In this document: positions 8,515 through 19,016 of the stretch, piece after piece
How the letters are laid out: each line of letters starts with the position of its first letter
How positions within the stretch are numbered: the first letter of the stretch is position 1
Assembly: GCF_023897065.1 (NCBI RefSeq)
Contig: NZ_JAMHIV010000013.1
Span: forward strand, 124,001 to 188,000
Length of the DNA: 64,000 nt
Source: Crossiella sp. SN42
Lineage (GTDB): Bacteria; Actinomycetota; Actinomycetes; Mycobacteriales; Pseudonocardiaceae
Direction: 5' to 3'
Position numbers and translations under genes: made by a program
Notes under the pieces: model-generated
The model's input: the letters and a program-made list of their open reading frames with translations, nothing else
Databases searched by the model: none
What the model was told of the DNA's origin: nothing

Positions 8515-9023
8515 CCGAGCTCCGCACCGCCCGCCTCGCTCTGCACCGCCCCGCGCCTGCCGACGTCGAGGCCATCCTGGCCATCCACGCCGACCCGCTG
8601 GCCTGCGCGCACAACCCCGCCGACGCGCTGGCCACGCTGGCCGAGGCCGAAGGGCTCTACCGGCGCTGGGACGCGCACTGGCGGCGGCACGACTACGGCT
8701 ACTGGGTGCTGCGCCGCTACCACGAGGCCGGCCCGATCGGCTTCTGCGGCCTCAAGGCCATGCGGCTGCACGGCAGGCCCGTGCGCAACCTGTTCTACCG
8801 CCTCGCCCCGGCCGCCTGGGGCCAGGGCCTGGCCACCGAGGCGGTCGCCGCCGTGCTCGACCAGGCGCGGGCACAGGGGGCGGACCCGCCGGTCATCGCC
8901 AGGGTCCGCCCGGCCAACCTGGCCTCACACCGGGTCGCGGCCGCCGCCGGGCTGCGGCGCGCGCCCCACCTGGACACCGGCGGCCCAGATGGTCCAGACC
9001 AGATTTACCAACTACCTACTTAA
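8511..9023 (+). CDS. GNAT-family N-acetyltransferase (RimJ/RimL-like)
   Basis: 170 aa. It opens with LRTARLALHRPAPADVEAI, the first strand and helix of RimJ/RimL-type GNAT proteins. It carries the acetyl-CoA-binding segment AAWGQGLATEAVAA (motif A, Q/RxxGxG/A variant) and a closing AxxVAAAAGL region where a small side-chain helix usually sits. The GTG start overlaps the asnB TGA (GTGA), so translation is coupled to asparagine synthetase. The acceptor substrate, whether a protein N terminus or a small amine, cannot be told from sequence. Confidence 0.85.
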   Translation: MTELRTARLALHRPAPADVEAILAIHADPLACAHNPADALATLAEAEGLYRRWDAHWRRHDYGYWVLRRYHEAGPIGFCGLKAMRLHGRPVRNLFYRLAPAAWGQGLATEAVAAVLDQARAQGADPPVIARVRPANLASHRVAAAAGLRRAPHLDTGGPDGPDQIYQLPT

Positions 9024-9217
9024 GTCACTTCCGCCAAAGCGCTCGACTGTGGCGAAATGGGTCCCGCAGTCGAGCTGAGCCTGTTGTCACCACCGCCGCC
9101 CGGAAGTGGTTATTGGGGCCACCCCTGCGCTTCGCCCTTCCGTGGTGCCCGGTGAAGTCCTGCTGCGAATTCGCGGGTCCCTGCCCGCGCATTTCCCTGT
9201 GCAGCGAGGAGCGTGTG

Positions 9218-9922
9218 ATGAAACGTCGTCTGCTCGGAATACTGGTCGCGCTGATGGCTGCGGCCGGGTTCGCCGCCGTGGTGCCCGCCGCCGCGGCGCC
9301 CACCGCGTTCATGATCAGCGAAGCCCAGTTCAACCAGATGTTCCCCGGCCGCAACGGCTTCTACAGCTACGCCGGCCTGCGCAACGCCGCCCAAACGTTT
9401 GGCGCCTTCGCCAACCAGGGCAGCGCCACCGTGCAGAAGCAGGAACTGGCCGCCTTCCTGGCCAACGTCAGCCACGAGACCGGCGGCCTGCGCCACGTGG
9501 TGGAGCAGAACACCGCCAACTACCCGCACTACTGCGACCGGAGCCAGCCCTACGGCTGCCCCGCCGGGCAGGCCGCCTACTACGGCCGCGGCCCGATCCA
9601 GCTCAGCTGGAACTTCAACTACAAGGCCGCGGGCGACTACCTCCGGGTCAACCTGCTGGGCAACCCCTGGCTGGTGCAGAACGACGCGACCATCTCCTGG
9701 CGCACCGCGATCTGGTACTGGATGACCCAGAACGGCCCCGGCTCGATGACCCCGCACAACGCGATGGTGAACAGCCGCGGCTTCGGCGAGACGATCCGCA
9801 GCATCAACGGCTCGCTGGAATGCAATGGCAAGAATCCGGGACAGGTGCAGAGCCGGGTCAGCAACTACCAGCGCTTCACCGGGATCATCGGTGTCGCGCC
9901 GGGCGGGAACCTGTACTGCTGA
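9218..9922 (+). CDS. Secreted GH19 chitinase, catalytic domain only
   Basis: 234 aa. The signal peptide (MKRRLLG, hydrophobic core) should be cleaved near AAAA/P (~27). The rest is a family 19 glycoside hydrolase lacking any chitin-binding module. The catalytic Glu87 lies in VSHETGG and the second acid is probably Glu96 (VVEQN). YYGRGPIQLSWNFNY is the family's substrate-cleft signature, and W residues in ISWRTAIWYWM complete the fold. Cysteines at ~106 and 114 and near the C terminus are positioned for disulfides. GAGGAGC (9205-9211) is the ribosome site before ATG 9218. Expected to cut chitin extracellularly, for nutrition or antifungal activity. Confidence 0.93.
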   Translation: MKRRLLGILVALMAAAGFAAVVPAAAAPTAFMISEAQFNQMFPGRNGFYSYAGLRNAAQTFGAFANQGSATVQKQELAAFLANVSHETGGLRHVVEQNTANYPHYCDRSQPYGCPAGQAAYYGRGPIQLSWNFNYKAAGDYLRVNLLGNPWLVQNDATISWRTAIWYWMTQNGPGSMTPHNAMVNSRGFGETIRSINGSLECNGKNPGQVQSRVSNYQRFTGIIGVAPGGNLYC

Positions 9923-10079
9923 GGTAATTCACTGCTCCATTCGGGGGTGTGGCCGGAATGGGTCGCGCCCCCCGTTTTCCCGAGCGCCGGGGCGCGAGGC
10001 GGCGAGGGGGCCGCCAGATCTGCCGGTTGCGCGTCTTCGATGCCTATTCCAGCAGGTCCGGGGCGACCGACTAGCCTGA

Positions 10080-10817
<738 letters not shown>

Positions 10818-10877
10818 CCTGTTCTGCCAGGCTAGGGCCGTCGTCATCAACTTCAGTTCAACTCGGAGGAAGAGCAC

Positions 10878-11645
10878 GTGACCGGACTGCTCGAAGGCAA
10901 GCGGGTGCTGATCACCGGAGTGATCACCGAGGCGTCCATCGCCTTCCACGCCGCAAGGATCGCGCAGGAGCAGGGGGCCGAGGTCGTGCTCACCGGCTTC
11001 GGGCGCCTCCGGCTGGTGGAGCGCATCGCGCAGCGGCTGCCCAAGCCCGCGCCGGTGATCGAACTGGACGTCACCAACCAGGAACACCTGGACGGCCTGG
11101 CGGACAAGATCCGCGAGCACGTGCCCGCGCTGGACGGCGTGCTGCACTCCATCGGCTACGCCCCGCCGTCCTGCCTCGGCGAGAACTACATGGACGTGCC
11201 GTGGGAGGACGTCTCGGTCGCCGTGCACACCTCGGCGTACTCGATGAAGGCGCTGGCCAAGGCGGTGCTGCCGCTGATGGGCGAGGGCGGCTCGATCGTC
11301 GGCATGGACTTCGACGCCCGGGTCGCCTGGAGCAGCTACAACTGGATGGGCTTCGCCAAGGCCGCGCTGGAGAACTGCACCAAGTACCTGGCCAGGGAGC
11401 TTGGCAAGCAGGGCATCCGGGTCAACCTGGTCGCCGCCGGTCCGCTCGAAACGATGGCCGCGCGGTCCATCCCCGGCTTCAGCGACTTCAACAACCTGTG
11501 GACCGAGCGCGCCCCGCTGGGCTGGGACACCTCGGACCGCACCCCGGCCGCCAAGGCCATCTGCGCGCTGCTGTCCGACTGGTTCCCGGCCACCACCGGC
11601 TCCATGGTGATGGTCGACGGCGGCATGCACGCCGTCGGTGACTGA
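10878..11645 (+). CDS. inhA: Enoyl-ACP reductase, InhA/FabI type
   Basis: 255 aa NADH-dependent enoyl-ACP reductase, the last step of the FAS-II cycle. The N terminus GKRVLITGVITEASIAF is the InhA/FabI cofactor loop. HSIGYAP, the MDFDARVAW segment (equivalent of Phe149) and Tyr-(x)6-Lys in YNWMGFAK are present, as is the substrate loop AAGPLETMAARSIPGF. GTG start with GGAGGAAG just upstream. It lies between fabG and ferrochelatase, as in M. tuberculosis. InhA in mycobacteria serves mycolate synthesis; here it may be the ordinary enoyl reductase, since no mycolate genes are visible. Confidence 0.95.
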   Translation: MTGLLEGKRVLITGVITEASIAFHAARIAQEQGAEVVLTGFGRLRLVERIAQRLPKPAPVIELDVTNQEHLDGLADKIREHVPALDGVLHSIGYAPPSCLGENYMDVPWEDVSVAVHTSAYSMKALAKAVLPLMGEGGSIVGMDFDARVAWSSYNWMGFAKAALENCTKYLARELGKQGIRVNLVAAGPLETMAARSIPGFSDFNNLWTERAPLGWDTSDRTPAAKAICALLSDWFPATTGSMVMVDGGMHAVGD

Positions 11646-11712
11646 CTGACAACTGCCTGACAATCCCTGCCCCCGCCCGGTGCGCGAAACCGGACGGGGG
11701 CAGGATTGTGCG

Positions 11713-12768
11713 GTGAGCTTCGACGCGTTGCTGTTCCTGTCCTTCGGCGGGCCGGAAGGACCTGAGGACGTCCGGCCGTTCCTGGAGAACGTCACCAGGG
11801 GACGCGGGGTCCCGCCCGAACGCCTGGACGAGGTCGCCCAGCACTACCTGCACTTCGGCGGCGTCTCGCCGATCAACCGGCTGAACCTGGCCATCATCGA
11901 CGCGGTCCGCGCCGAGCTGGCCCGGCACGGCCTGGACCTGCCGGTCTACTTCGGCAACCGCAACTGGCACCCGATGGCGGAGGACACCGCCGCCAAGATG
12001 GTCGCCGACGGCGTTCGCTCGGCGCTGGTGTTCCCGACCAGCGCCTACGGCGGCTACTCGGCCTGCAGGCAGTACGACGAGGACATCCTGCGCACCCGCT
12101 CCGCCGTGGACGGCGCGCTGGAGCTGGTCAAACTCCGCCAGTTCTTCGACCACCCGCTGTTCATCGCGGCCTTCGCCGACGCCGTCCGCGCCGCCACCGC
12201 CGAACTGCCGGCCGAGCACCGCGAGCAGGCCCGTCTGGTCTTCACCGCGCACTCGGTGCCGAACTCCGCCGACCAGGCCGCAGGCCCGCCGGAGGAAGGC
12301 GGCAAGCGCTACTCCCGGCAGGTCGCCGAGGCCGCCCGGCTGGTCGCCAATGCGGTCGGCGTGGACGGGTACGACGTGGTCTGGCAGTCCCGCTCCGGCC
12401 CGCCCCAGGTGCCCTGGCTGGAACCGGACATCGTCGACCACCTCGACACCTTGCACGAGCAGGGCGTGCCCGCGGTCGTGGTGTGCCCGGTCGGCTTCGT
12501 CAGCGACCACCTGGAGGTCATCTGGGATCTCGACGCCGAGGCCAAGGACCGCGCCGCCGAGCTCGGCCTGGCCTTCGCCCGCGCCGCCACCCCCGGCCCG
12601 GACCCGCGCTTCGCCGAACTCGTGGTGGAGCTCATCCGCGAGCACACCGACGGCGTCCCCGCGCGCAAGCTCTCCGACTTCCCGGCCGCGGGCTGCACCC
12701 GCAACGGAGCGCCCTGCGCGCCGCTGTGCTGCGAACCCCCGGCCCGCCGCCGCCCGGCCCCAGCCTGA
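11713..12768 (+). CDS. hemH: Ferrochelatase (coproporphyrin III type)
   Basis: 351 aa, inserts ferrous iron into a porphyrin; in Actinobacteria the family acts on coproporphyrin III (then called CpfC). N terminus [18 protein letters not shown] is the family start; the metal-binding His lies in [11 protein letters not shown], and [14 protein letters not shown] and [12 protein letters not shown] follow. The C terminus has a cysteine cluster, C-x6-C-x3-C-C, within the last 25 residues. Some actinobacterial ferrochelatases bind a [2Fe-2S] cluster, and these cysteines may be part of one (inference). GTG 11713 was chosen because it starts the conserved domain. Third in the fabG-inhA-ferrochelatase order known from mycobacteria. 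Confidence 0.93.
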   Translation: MSFDALLFLSFGGPEGPEDVRPFLENVTRGRGVPPERLDEVAQHYLHFGGVSPINRLNLAIIDAVRAELARHGLDLPVYFGNRNWHPMAEDTAAKMVADGVRSALVFPTSAYGGYSACRQYDEDILRTRSAVDGALELVKLRQFFDHPLFIAAFADAVRAATAELPAEHREQARLVFTAHSVPNSADQAAGPPEEGGKRYSRQVAEAARLVANAVGVDGYDVVWQSRSGPPQVPWLEPDIVDHLDTLHEQGVPAVVVCPVGFVSDHLEVIWDLDAEAKDRAAELGLAFARAATPGPDPRFAELVVELIREHTDGVPARKLSDFPAAGCTRNGAPCAPLCCEPPARRRPAPA

Positions 12769-12775
12769 CTCGTGG

Positions 12776-13549
12776 CTAGTGCCGTCCCGCCTGGTCGCTG
12801 AACAGGCGGACGGCCTCGGCCACCGCGGCGTAGCGGGCCGCGCGCACCGCGTCGGAAAGTGGGCGCAGTGCGGCGACCCGAGCCCTGGCGGCGGAGGCGG
12901 ACACCGTGCCGCCGTCCGGGTCGCCCATCGCGGCTTGCACGATCGCGGCCACCTCCGCGGCTCGTTCCAGCACCCGCAGCGACCGGCCCGGCATGCCGTG
13001 CGGCCAGGGGTCGCGGGGACGGGCGCGCAGGGCCGCGTCGATCTCGGTGCGCACGCCAGGGCGGTGCCGGGCCACGTCCAGGGAGACCAGGGTGGCCGCG
13101 GCCGCGCGGACCGCCTCGGCCATCCGGTGCTCGGCCTCGCCGATCGGCACGTACTCCAGGTTCGGCGGCGCGGGCAGGGCGAACACCGACCAGCGCAGCA
13201 CCCCCTCGGCCACCTCCGCCGGCACCAGGCCCATGGCGGCCGAGGGCAGCACCACCGCCTCCTCGGCGTGCAGCGCGGCCACCTGGAACGGGCCAGGCCC
13301 GCCGAGCCCGCGCACGTCTCCAGGGGCGGGCAGGACCAGCGCGCCGGTGCGCGCCCCGGCCCGGCGCAGGCAGGCCAGCAACAGGGCGGGGCCCACCGGG
13401 CGGTCGTCGGGCAACGGCAGGTCGAACCGTTCGGCGGCGTGTTCGTCCCCCGCGGTGACCTCCTGGAGCTCACCCCACGCCTGGAGGGCGTCGAGCACGT
13501 CATCAGAGGCCGCGGAACCGTTCAGCCACGCGGAGGTCCAGACCGCCAT
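12776..13549 (-). CDS. Conserved actinobacterial protein of unknown function
   Basis: 257 aa, Ala-rich and soluble, with no signal or membrane helix. No motif identifies a function. Seen: a hydrophobic N-terminal domain (~1-130) with GPALLLACLRRAGA and GLGGPGPFQVAAL, then a helical C-terminal half. Its location, reversed between ferrochelatase and the NfeD/SPFH pair, is the position of Rv1486c in M. tuberculosis, so it is probably that ortholog (context inference). ATG 13549 is preferred over GTG 13570. It converges on the ferrochelatase gene with only 7 bp between stop codons. Confidence 0.75.
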   Translation of the reverse strand: MAVWTSAWLNGSAASDDVLDALQAWGELQEVTAGDEHAAERFDLPLPDDRPVGPALLLACLRRAGARTGALVLPAPGDVRGLGGPGPFQVAALHAEEAVVLPSAAMGLVPAEVAEGVLRWSVFALPAPPNLEYVPIGEAEHRMAEAVRAAAATLVSLDVARHRPGVRTEIDAALRARPRDPWPHGMPGRSLRVLERAAEVAAIVQAAMGDPDGGTVSASAARARVAALRPLSDAVRAARYAAVAEAVRLFSDQAGRH

Positions 13550-13583
13550 GGTCGCGCTGGCACAAGGCACCGGACGAGGTTAC

Positions 13584-13589
13584 TAGGCT
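13584..13589 (+). promoter_or_regulatory. -10 box TAGGCT of a probable leaderless transcript (DUF3097 gene)
   Basis: TAGGCT is followed by 7 nt and then GTG 13597, with no Shine-Dalgarno between. That geometry puts the transcription start on or beside the start codon, as in leaderless actinobacterial mRNAs. Confidence 0.6.
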
Positions 13590-13596
13590 GGCCGCC

Positions 13597-14418
13597 GTGC
13601 CCAGCTTCTCTGGTGATCCCTATGGACGTGACGTACTCGCCGGCGGCCCCAAGCGCCGCGCCGTCCCTGAGGTGCCTGCCGAGCAGGACCTCGTGGTGGA
13701 GGACCCCGCCAGCGGTTTCTGCGGCGCGGTGCTGCGCGTCGAAGGCGGCAACGTGGTCCTGGAGGACCGGCGCGGCAGGCAGCGGCTGTTCCCGCTGCGC
13801 CCGGCCGCCTTCCTGCTCGACGGCCAACCGGTGACGCTGGTCAAACCCGCGGCCAAGCCCGCCGGACCCGGCACCTCGGCTTCCGGTTCGGTGCGGGTCG
13901 ACGGGCTGCGCGCCAAGACCGCCGCCGCCAGCCGGATCTGGGTGGAGGGCATCCACGACGCCGAGCTGGTGGAACGGGTCTGGGGCCACGACCTGCGAGT
14001 GGAGGGCGTGGTGGTCGAGCCGCTGGACGGCATCGACGCGCTGGCCGAGCGGATCGCGGAGTTCCAGCCCGGTCCGCGCAGGCGGCTCGGCGTGCTGGTG
14101 GACCACCTCGTCGAGGGCAGCAAGGAGTCGCGGATCGTGGCCGCCGCCGCGCACCCGGACGTGCTGGTCACCGGCCACCCGTACGTGGACATCTGGCAGG
14201 CGGTCAAACCCGCCTCGGTGGGCATCCGGCAGTGGCCGGTGGTGCCGCGCGGCCAGGACTGGAAGACCGGCGTGTGCGCCGAGCTGGGCTGGGGCGAGCC
14301 GCCGGCGGGCTGGCGGCGGGTGCTCTCCGGGGTGCGCGGGTTCCGGGACCTGGAGACGCCGTTGGTCGGAGCGGTGGAACGGCTCATCGACTTCGTCACT
14401 GTCGGTCCACAGGACTGA
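13597..14418 (+). CDS. DUF3097 family protein
   Basis: 273 aa soluble protein of the DUF3097 family, conserved in Actinobacteria, function unknown. Two parts are visible: an N-terminal small beta domain (~1-90; VLRVEGGNVVLEDRRGRQRLFPL), and a C-terminal domain starting at SRIWVEGIHDAELVERVWG. The latter has the look of a Toprim-like core, with an acidic WVEGxHDxEL turn and a later LGVLVDHL strand. The end WKTGVCAELGW is highly conserved-looking. The gene appears leaderless. It sits between the Rv1486c-like gene and nfeD. Role in nucleic acid metabolism is conceivable from the Toprim resemblance but not shown. Confidence 0.83.
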   Translation: MPSFSGDPYGRDVLAGGPKRRAVPEVPAEQDLVVEDPASGFCGAVLRVEGGNVVLEDRRGRQRLFPLRPAAFLLDGQPVTLVKPAAKPAGPGTSASGSVRVDGLRAKTAAASRIWVEGIHDAELVERVWGHDLRVEGVVVEPLDGIDALAERIAEFQPGPRRRLGVLVDHLVEGSKESRIVAAAAHPDVLVTGHPYVDIWQAVKPASVGIRQWPVVPRGQDWKTGVCAELGWGEPPAGWRRVLSGVRGFRDLETPLVGAVERLIDFVTVGPQD

Positions 14419-14509
14419 ACCCGGATCGGGTGATACCCGTCGCCCGGTAGATCACACGTCGGTCACGGCGGCTGGTCACGGTCGGCAACGGCATGGGCAC
14501 TCTGACACG

Positions 14510-14947
14510 ATGGGCGTCATGGCGGCCCTGGTCTGGTTGGTAGCCGGAGTCTTGTTGCTGGCAGCGGAAATGCTCTCCGGTGACTTCGTGCTGCTCATGA
14601 TCGGCGCGGCGGCTCTGGCCGCGGCGGGCTCGGCCGCGGTGATCGACGTGCTGTGGATCGACGTGGCCGTGTTCGCGGTGACCTCGGTGGTGCTGCTGGC
14701 CGCGGTGCGGCCCTCGCTGCGCCGCCGGATGCTGGCCGGGGACCACGTCAAGACCAACGTCGAGGCGCTGGTCGGCGGCAAGGCCGTAGTACTGTCCACT
14801 GTGGACGCTCACAGTGGTCAGGTGAAGATCGGTGGCGAGATCTGGTCGGCCCGCGCCTACGACGAGACGCAGGTGATCGAGGCCGGACGGGCCGTCACCG
14901 TCATGGATATCGCTGGAGCGACCGCGGTCGTGTGGGCGGAAGGCTGA
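14510..14947 (+). CDS. NfeD-like membrane protein
   Basis: 145 aa. Two or three hydrophobic helices (about 3-22, 27-46, 48-66) are followed by a small beta-barrel OB-like domain (~80-145: VGGKAVVLSTVD, GEIWSARAYDE, VTVMDIAGATAVV), the NfeD C-terminal fold. Such proteins partner SPFH/flotillin proteins encoded next door, as here (14964). Start ATG 14510; ATG 14519 is possible. Codons 95-104 switch to rare A/T-ending choices (GTA GTA ... ACT GTG GAC GCT CAC AGT GGT) around the 13-bp palindrome at 14794-14806, unlike the rest of the gene. Confidence 0.87.
   Translation: MGVMAALVWLVAGVLLLAAEMLSGDFVLLMIGAAALAAAGSAAVIDVLWIDVAVFAVTSVVLLAAVRPSLRRRMLAGDHVKTNVEALVGGKAVVLSTVDAHSGQVKIGGEIWSARAYDETQVIEAGRAVTVMDIAGATAVVWAEG
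14794..14806. repeat. 13-bp palindrome GTCCACTGTGGAC (copy 2)
   Basis: Perfect inverted repeat inside the NfeD gene, encoding Ser-Thr-Val-Asp with atypical codons. Identical to 1363-1375 and the W-variant of 61803-61815. Confidence 0.8.
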
Positions 14948-14963
14948 GGCGTTGGAGGCTGGG

Positions 14964-16226
14964 TTGGGCGCGGTCATTGTCGTCGCCGTCATAGTCCTGC
15001 TGGTGCTGGTGGCTGTCGTCAAGGCAGTGCTGGTCATCCCGCAGGCGCAGGCGGCGGTCATCGAGCGGCTGGGCCGCTTCCGCACGGTCGCGGCCCCAGG
15101 GCTGAACGTGCTGGTCCCGTTCCTGGACCGGGTGCGGGCCCGGATCGACCTGCGCGAGCAGGTGGTCTCCTTCCCGCCGCAGCCGGTGATCACCGAGGAC
15201 AACCTCACGGTGTCCATTGACACGGTGGTCTACTTCCAGGTCACCGACCCGCGGGCGGCGGTCTACGAGATCTCCAACTACATCATCGGCGTCGAGCAGC
15301 TCACCACCACCACCCTGCGCAACGTGGTCGGCGGCATGAGCCTGGAGCAGACGCTGACCTCGCGTGACTCGATCAACGGCCAGCTGCGCGGCGTGCTCGA
15401 CGAGGCCACCGGCCGCTGGGGCATCCGGGTCGCCAGGGTCGAGCTCAAGGCGATCGACCCGCCGCCCTCCATCCAGGACTCGATGGAGAAGCAGATGCGC
15501 GCCGACCGGGAGAAGCGCGCCATGATCCTCACCGCGGAAGGCCAGCGGGAGTCCTCGATCAAGACCGCGGAAGGTCAGAAGCAGGCCCAGATCCTGGCCG
15601 CCGAGGGCGCCAAGCAGGCCGCGATCCTCTCCGCCGAGGGCGAGCGGCAGAGCCGCATCCTCAAGGCCCAGGGTGAGCGGGCCGCGCGCTACCTGCAGGC
15701 CCAGGGCCAGGCCAAGGCGATCGAGAAGGTCTTCGCCGCGGTCAAGGCGGGCAGGCCGACGCCGGAACTGCTGGCCTACCAGTACCTGCAGACGCTGCCG
15801 CAGATGGCGCAGGGCGACTCCAACACGGTGTGGATGGTGCCCAGCCAGTTCGGCGACGCGCTGCAGGGCTTCGCGAAGATGTTCGGCAGCAAGGGCGAGG
15901 ACGGCGTCTTCCGCTACGAGGCCCCGCCGGCCGACACCGAGTCCAAGCCGGAGGAGGACGACGAGTCGATCGCGTCCTGGTTCGACACCGCGCCCGACCC
16001 GGAGATCGCCCGCGCGGTCAAGGAGGCCACCGCGGTCGCGCAGAAGGACGTGCCCCCGCCCGGCCGCTCCTCGGTCCCGCCGCCGGTGCTGCCCCCGATC
16101 GCCGAGCCCGAGCCCGTCCCGTCGCCCGCGCCGGAACCTCCGGTCCCGGCCCCGGCGCCAGCCCAGGCCCCGGCACCGGCTGCTCGGGGTGACTCGACCG
16201 AGCTGTCCGACGGCGAGACCAAGTAA
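14964..16226 (+). CDS. SPFH/Band-7 (stomatin/QmcA-like) membrane protein
   Basis: About 420 aa. One N-terminal helix (~3-25) anchors the protein, followed by a Band-7 domain (VIPQAQAAVIERLGRF through the GLNVLVPFLDRV and RIDLREQVVSFPPQPVIT signatures). A long helical region carries repeated AEGxxxxxI units (ILTAEGQRESS, IKTAEGQKQ, ILAAEGAKQ, ILSAEGERQ) that form the oligomerising coiled coil. The last ~110 residues are acidic then Pro/Ala rich. TTG 14964 was chosen because GGAGG (14954-14958) lies 5 nt before it; TTG 14952 is an alternative. It works with NfeD in membrane microdomains or membrane protein quality control (family knowledge). The order corresponds to Rv1487-Rv1488. Confidence 0.9.
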   Translation: MGAVIVVAVIVLLVLVAVVKAVLVIPQAQAAVIERLGRFRTVAAPGLNVLVPFLDRVRARIDLREQVVSFPPQPVITEDNLTVSIDTVVYFQVTDPRAAVYEISNYIIGVEQLTTTTLRNVVGGMSLEQTLTSRDSINGQLRGVLDEATGRWGIRVARVELKAIDPPPSIQDSMEKQMRADREKRAMILTAEGQRESSIKTAEGQKQAQILAAEGAKQAAILSAEGERQSRILKAQGERAARYLQAQGQAKAIEKVFAAVKAGRPTPELLAYQYLQTLPQMAQGDSNTVWMVPSQFGDALQGFAKMFGSKGEDGVFRYEAPPADTESKPEEDDESIASWFDTAPDPEIARAVKEATAVAQKDVPPPGRSSVPPPVLPPIAEPEPVPSPAPEPPVPAPAPAQAPAPAARGDSTELSDGETK

Positions 16227-17396
<1,170 letters not shown>

Positions 17397-17468
17397 CCGC
17401 AACCCGCTGGACCACCTGGTCGTATCCGCTGCGCTGAACGGGGTCAGCCCGCGCGCCGGTCTCGGTGC

Positions 17469-18521
17469 GTGCGGTTTCATCTGTTCGTGGCGGGCCGGGC
17501 AGGGGACGAGTTCCACGATGTCGCTGCTTTGCGCGGCGCACTGCACGGCTCGCTGTCCCCGCCCAGCCACCACGACGACACCGCGCACTGGCAACGGCTG
17601 CACCAGGTGGTCCAGTCCCTGCACGACCTCGTCTCCGACGGCCGCGCCCAGGAGGCCGTGCAGTTCGCCGAACAGGTCGTCGACGTGCTCGCCGGGGCCG
17701 CGCACCAGGTCACCGGCCAGTGGGACGAGCTGGCCGACCTGGCCCAGCGGGCGCTGGCCGCGCACGCCACCGCCTGCCGCCTGGCCCGCCCCGACCCCTA
17801 CCGGCTGGCCGGCTGGCTGATCCGGCTCCAGCTCACCCACCCCGACGGCCCCGAGGTCCGGCTCGCCGAGTACGCCGAGGCGCTGGGCAGCGCCGGGCTC
17901 GCCTACTACCGGCAGGGCGCGGAGTCCGCCTGCCGCGGCCTGCCCACCATCCGCTTCGGCCAGCCCGGCCGCTACGACCGGCACCGCGCCGCGGTCACCA
18001 AGCTGGTGGAGCAGCTGGCCGCGCACACCGGCGACCCCGACCTCACCGTGCAGATCCTGGCCACCGACCTGTCCAACGCCTGGCAGTACCTGCGCATCGC
18101 CTCCGTGCTGGAGGAAGCCGGCCGCAGCGAACAGGCCCTGGCCTGGGTGGAACGCGGCCTGGTCGCGGCCAAGGGCACCAGCGCGGTGCCCAGGCTGGTC
18201 GACCTCGCGGTGGACCAGTGCGTCCGCCTGGGCAGGCTGGACCGCGCGGTCGAACTGCGCCGCACCGCCTTCCGCGCCCGCCCCGGCCTGGACGCCTTCC
18301 TGCGCCTGCGCGCGGTCGCCGATCACGACAAGTCCTGGGAACGGGAACGCCAACGTGTGCTCAGATGGCTGCGCCAGCCCGGCGAGGACGAGCTGACCCG
18401 CAACACCGCGCTGGTGGAGATCCTGCTCTGGGAGGGCGACCGGGACGCCGCCCGCCGCGCCGCCGCCGAACGCGGCTGCACCCCCGAGATCCGCGCCAGG
18501 GTTGACCGTTTCGAGGACTAG
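17469..18521 (+). CDS. TPR-like helical protein resembling the C-terminal part of SWIM zinc-finger proteins
   Basis: 350 aa, soluble and helical. Repeated helix pairs such as LATDLSNAWQYLRIASVLEEAGRSEQALAWVERGL and VRLGRLDRAVELRRTAFRARPGL resemble tetratricopeptide units. The same region follows a SWIM zinc finger in a large actinobacterial family, but no CxCx-CxH finger is present here, so the protein is either a finger-less paralog or a truncated form. GTG start at 17469. It stands alone between the aminopeptidase and the Rieske gene. Function unknown; a scaffold role is plausible but unproven. Confidence 0.65.
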   Translation: MRFHLFVAGRAGDEFHDVAALRGALHGSLSPPSHHDDTAHWQRLHQVVQSLHDLVSDGRAQEAVQFAEQVVDVLAGAAHQVTGQWDELADLAQRALAAHATACRLARPDPYRLAGWLIRLQLTHPDGPEVRLAEYAEALGSAGLAYYRQGAESACRGLPTIRFGQPGRYDRHRAAVTKLVEQLAAHTGDPDLTVQILATDLSNAWQYLRIASVLEEAGRSEQALAWVERGLVAAKGTSAVPRLVDLAVDQCVRLGRLDRAVELRRTAFRARPGLDAFLRLRAVADHDKSWERERQRVLRWLRQPGEDELTRNTALVEILLWEGDRDAARRAAAERGCTPEIRARVDRFED

Positions 18522-18540
18522 ACACATTCCGGGGTTTTCT

Positions 18541-18546
18541 TAGGAT
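18541..18546 (+). promoter_or_regulatory. -10 box TAGGAT of a probable leaderless transcript (Rieske gene)
   Basis: TAGGAT followed by exactly 7 nt and ATG 18554, without a ribosome site in between. Confidence 0.6.
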
Positions 18547-18553
18547 GTGCGGC

Positions 18554-18970
18554 ATGTCGACGCCGTTACCCCGCCGAACGGTCCTGTGCGGACTACTCGC
18601 CCTGGCCGGTTCCGCGGCCGCCTGCGGCGACGGCAAGCCCCCGCGCACCGGCGGCACCGGCACCGCCAAACCCGGCGCCGAGCTGGCCCGGCTGTCCGCG
18701 CTGCCCTCCGTCGGCGGCGCGCTGGTGGAGACCGAGGGCAACGGCATCCTGCTCATCGTGCGGGCCAAGGACGGCGCGGTGCGCGCCTTCGACCCACGCT
18801 GCCCGCACAAGGGCAACCTGATCAGCCCACCGGTCGGCGGCGTGATCGACTGCCCGACCCACGGCAGCGCCTTCGACGGTGAGACCGGCGAAATCCGCAA
18901 GGGGCCGTCGAAAGCGGGACTCACCCAGATCCCGGTGAAGGTCGACGGGGAGCGGATCATCCTGATCTAG
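18554..18970 (+). CDS. Tat-exported Rieske [2Fe-2S] lipoprotein
   Basis: 138 aa. The twin-arginine signal (PLPRRTVLCGLL) leads to a lipobox-like SAAAC, so it is likely folded with its cluster, exported by Tat and lipid-anchored. The Rieske motifs are complete: CPHKG (Cys-x-His) and CPTHGSAFD (Cys-x2-His), 17 residues apart. It lacks any oxygenase or cytochrome domain, so it is a free-standing electron carrier; partner unknown. The start ATG follows TAGGAT by 7 nt. It ends 46 bp before uvrC and shares no operon overlap with it. Confidence 0.92.
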   Translation: MSTPLPRRTVLCGLLALAGSAAACGDGKPPRTGGTGTAKPGAELARLSALPSVGGALVETEGNGILLIVRAKDGAVRAFDPRCPHKGNLISPPVGGVIDCPTHGSAFDGETGEIRKGPSKAGLTQIPVKVDGERIILI

Positions 18971-19004
18971 CCAGACCTGGCAATCCGGTGTCGGTGACTC
19001 GCCG

Positions 19005-19010
19005 TAGGCT
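19005..19010 (+). promoter_or_regulatory. -10 box TAGGCT of a probable leaderless transcript (uvrC operon)
   Basis: TAGGCT then 6 nt then GTG 19017. No Shine-Dalgarno precedes the start, so the uvrC-rapZ-yvcK-whiA message probably starts at the uvrC initiation codon. Confidence 0.6.
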
Positions 19011-19016
19011 TACCGC

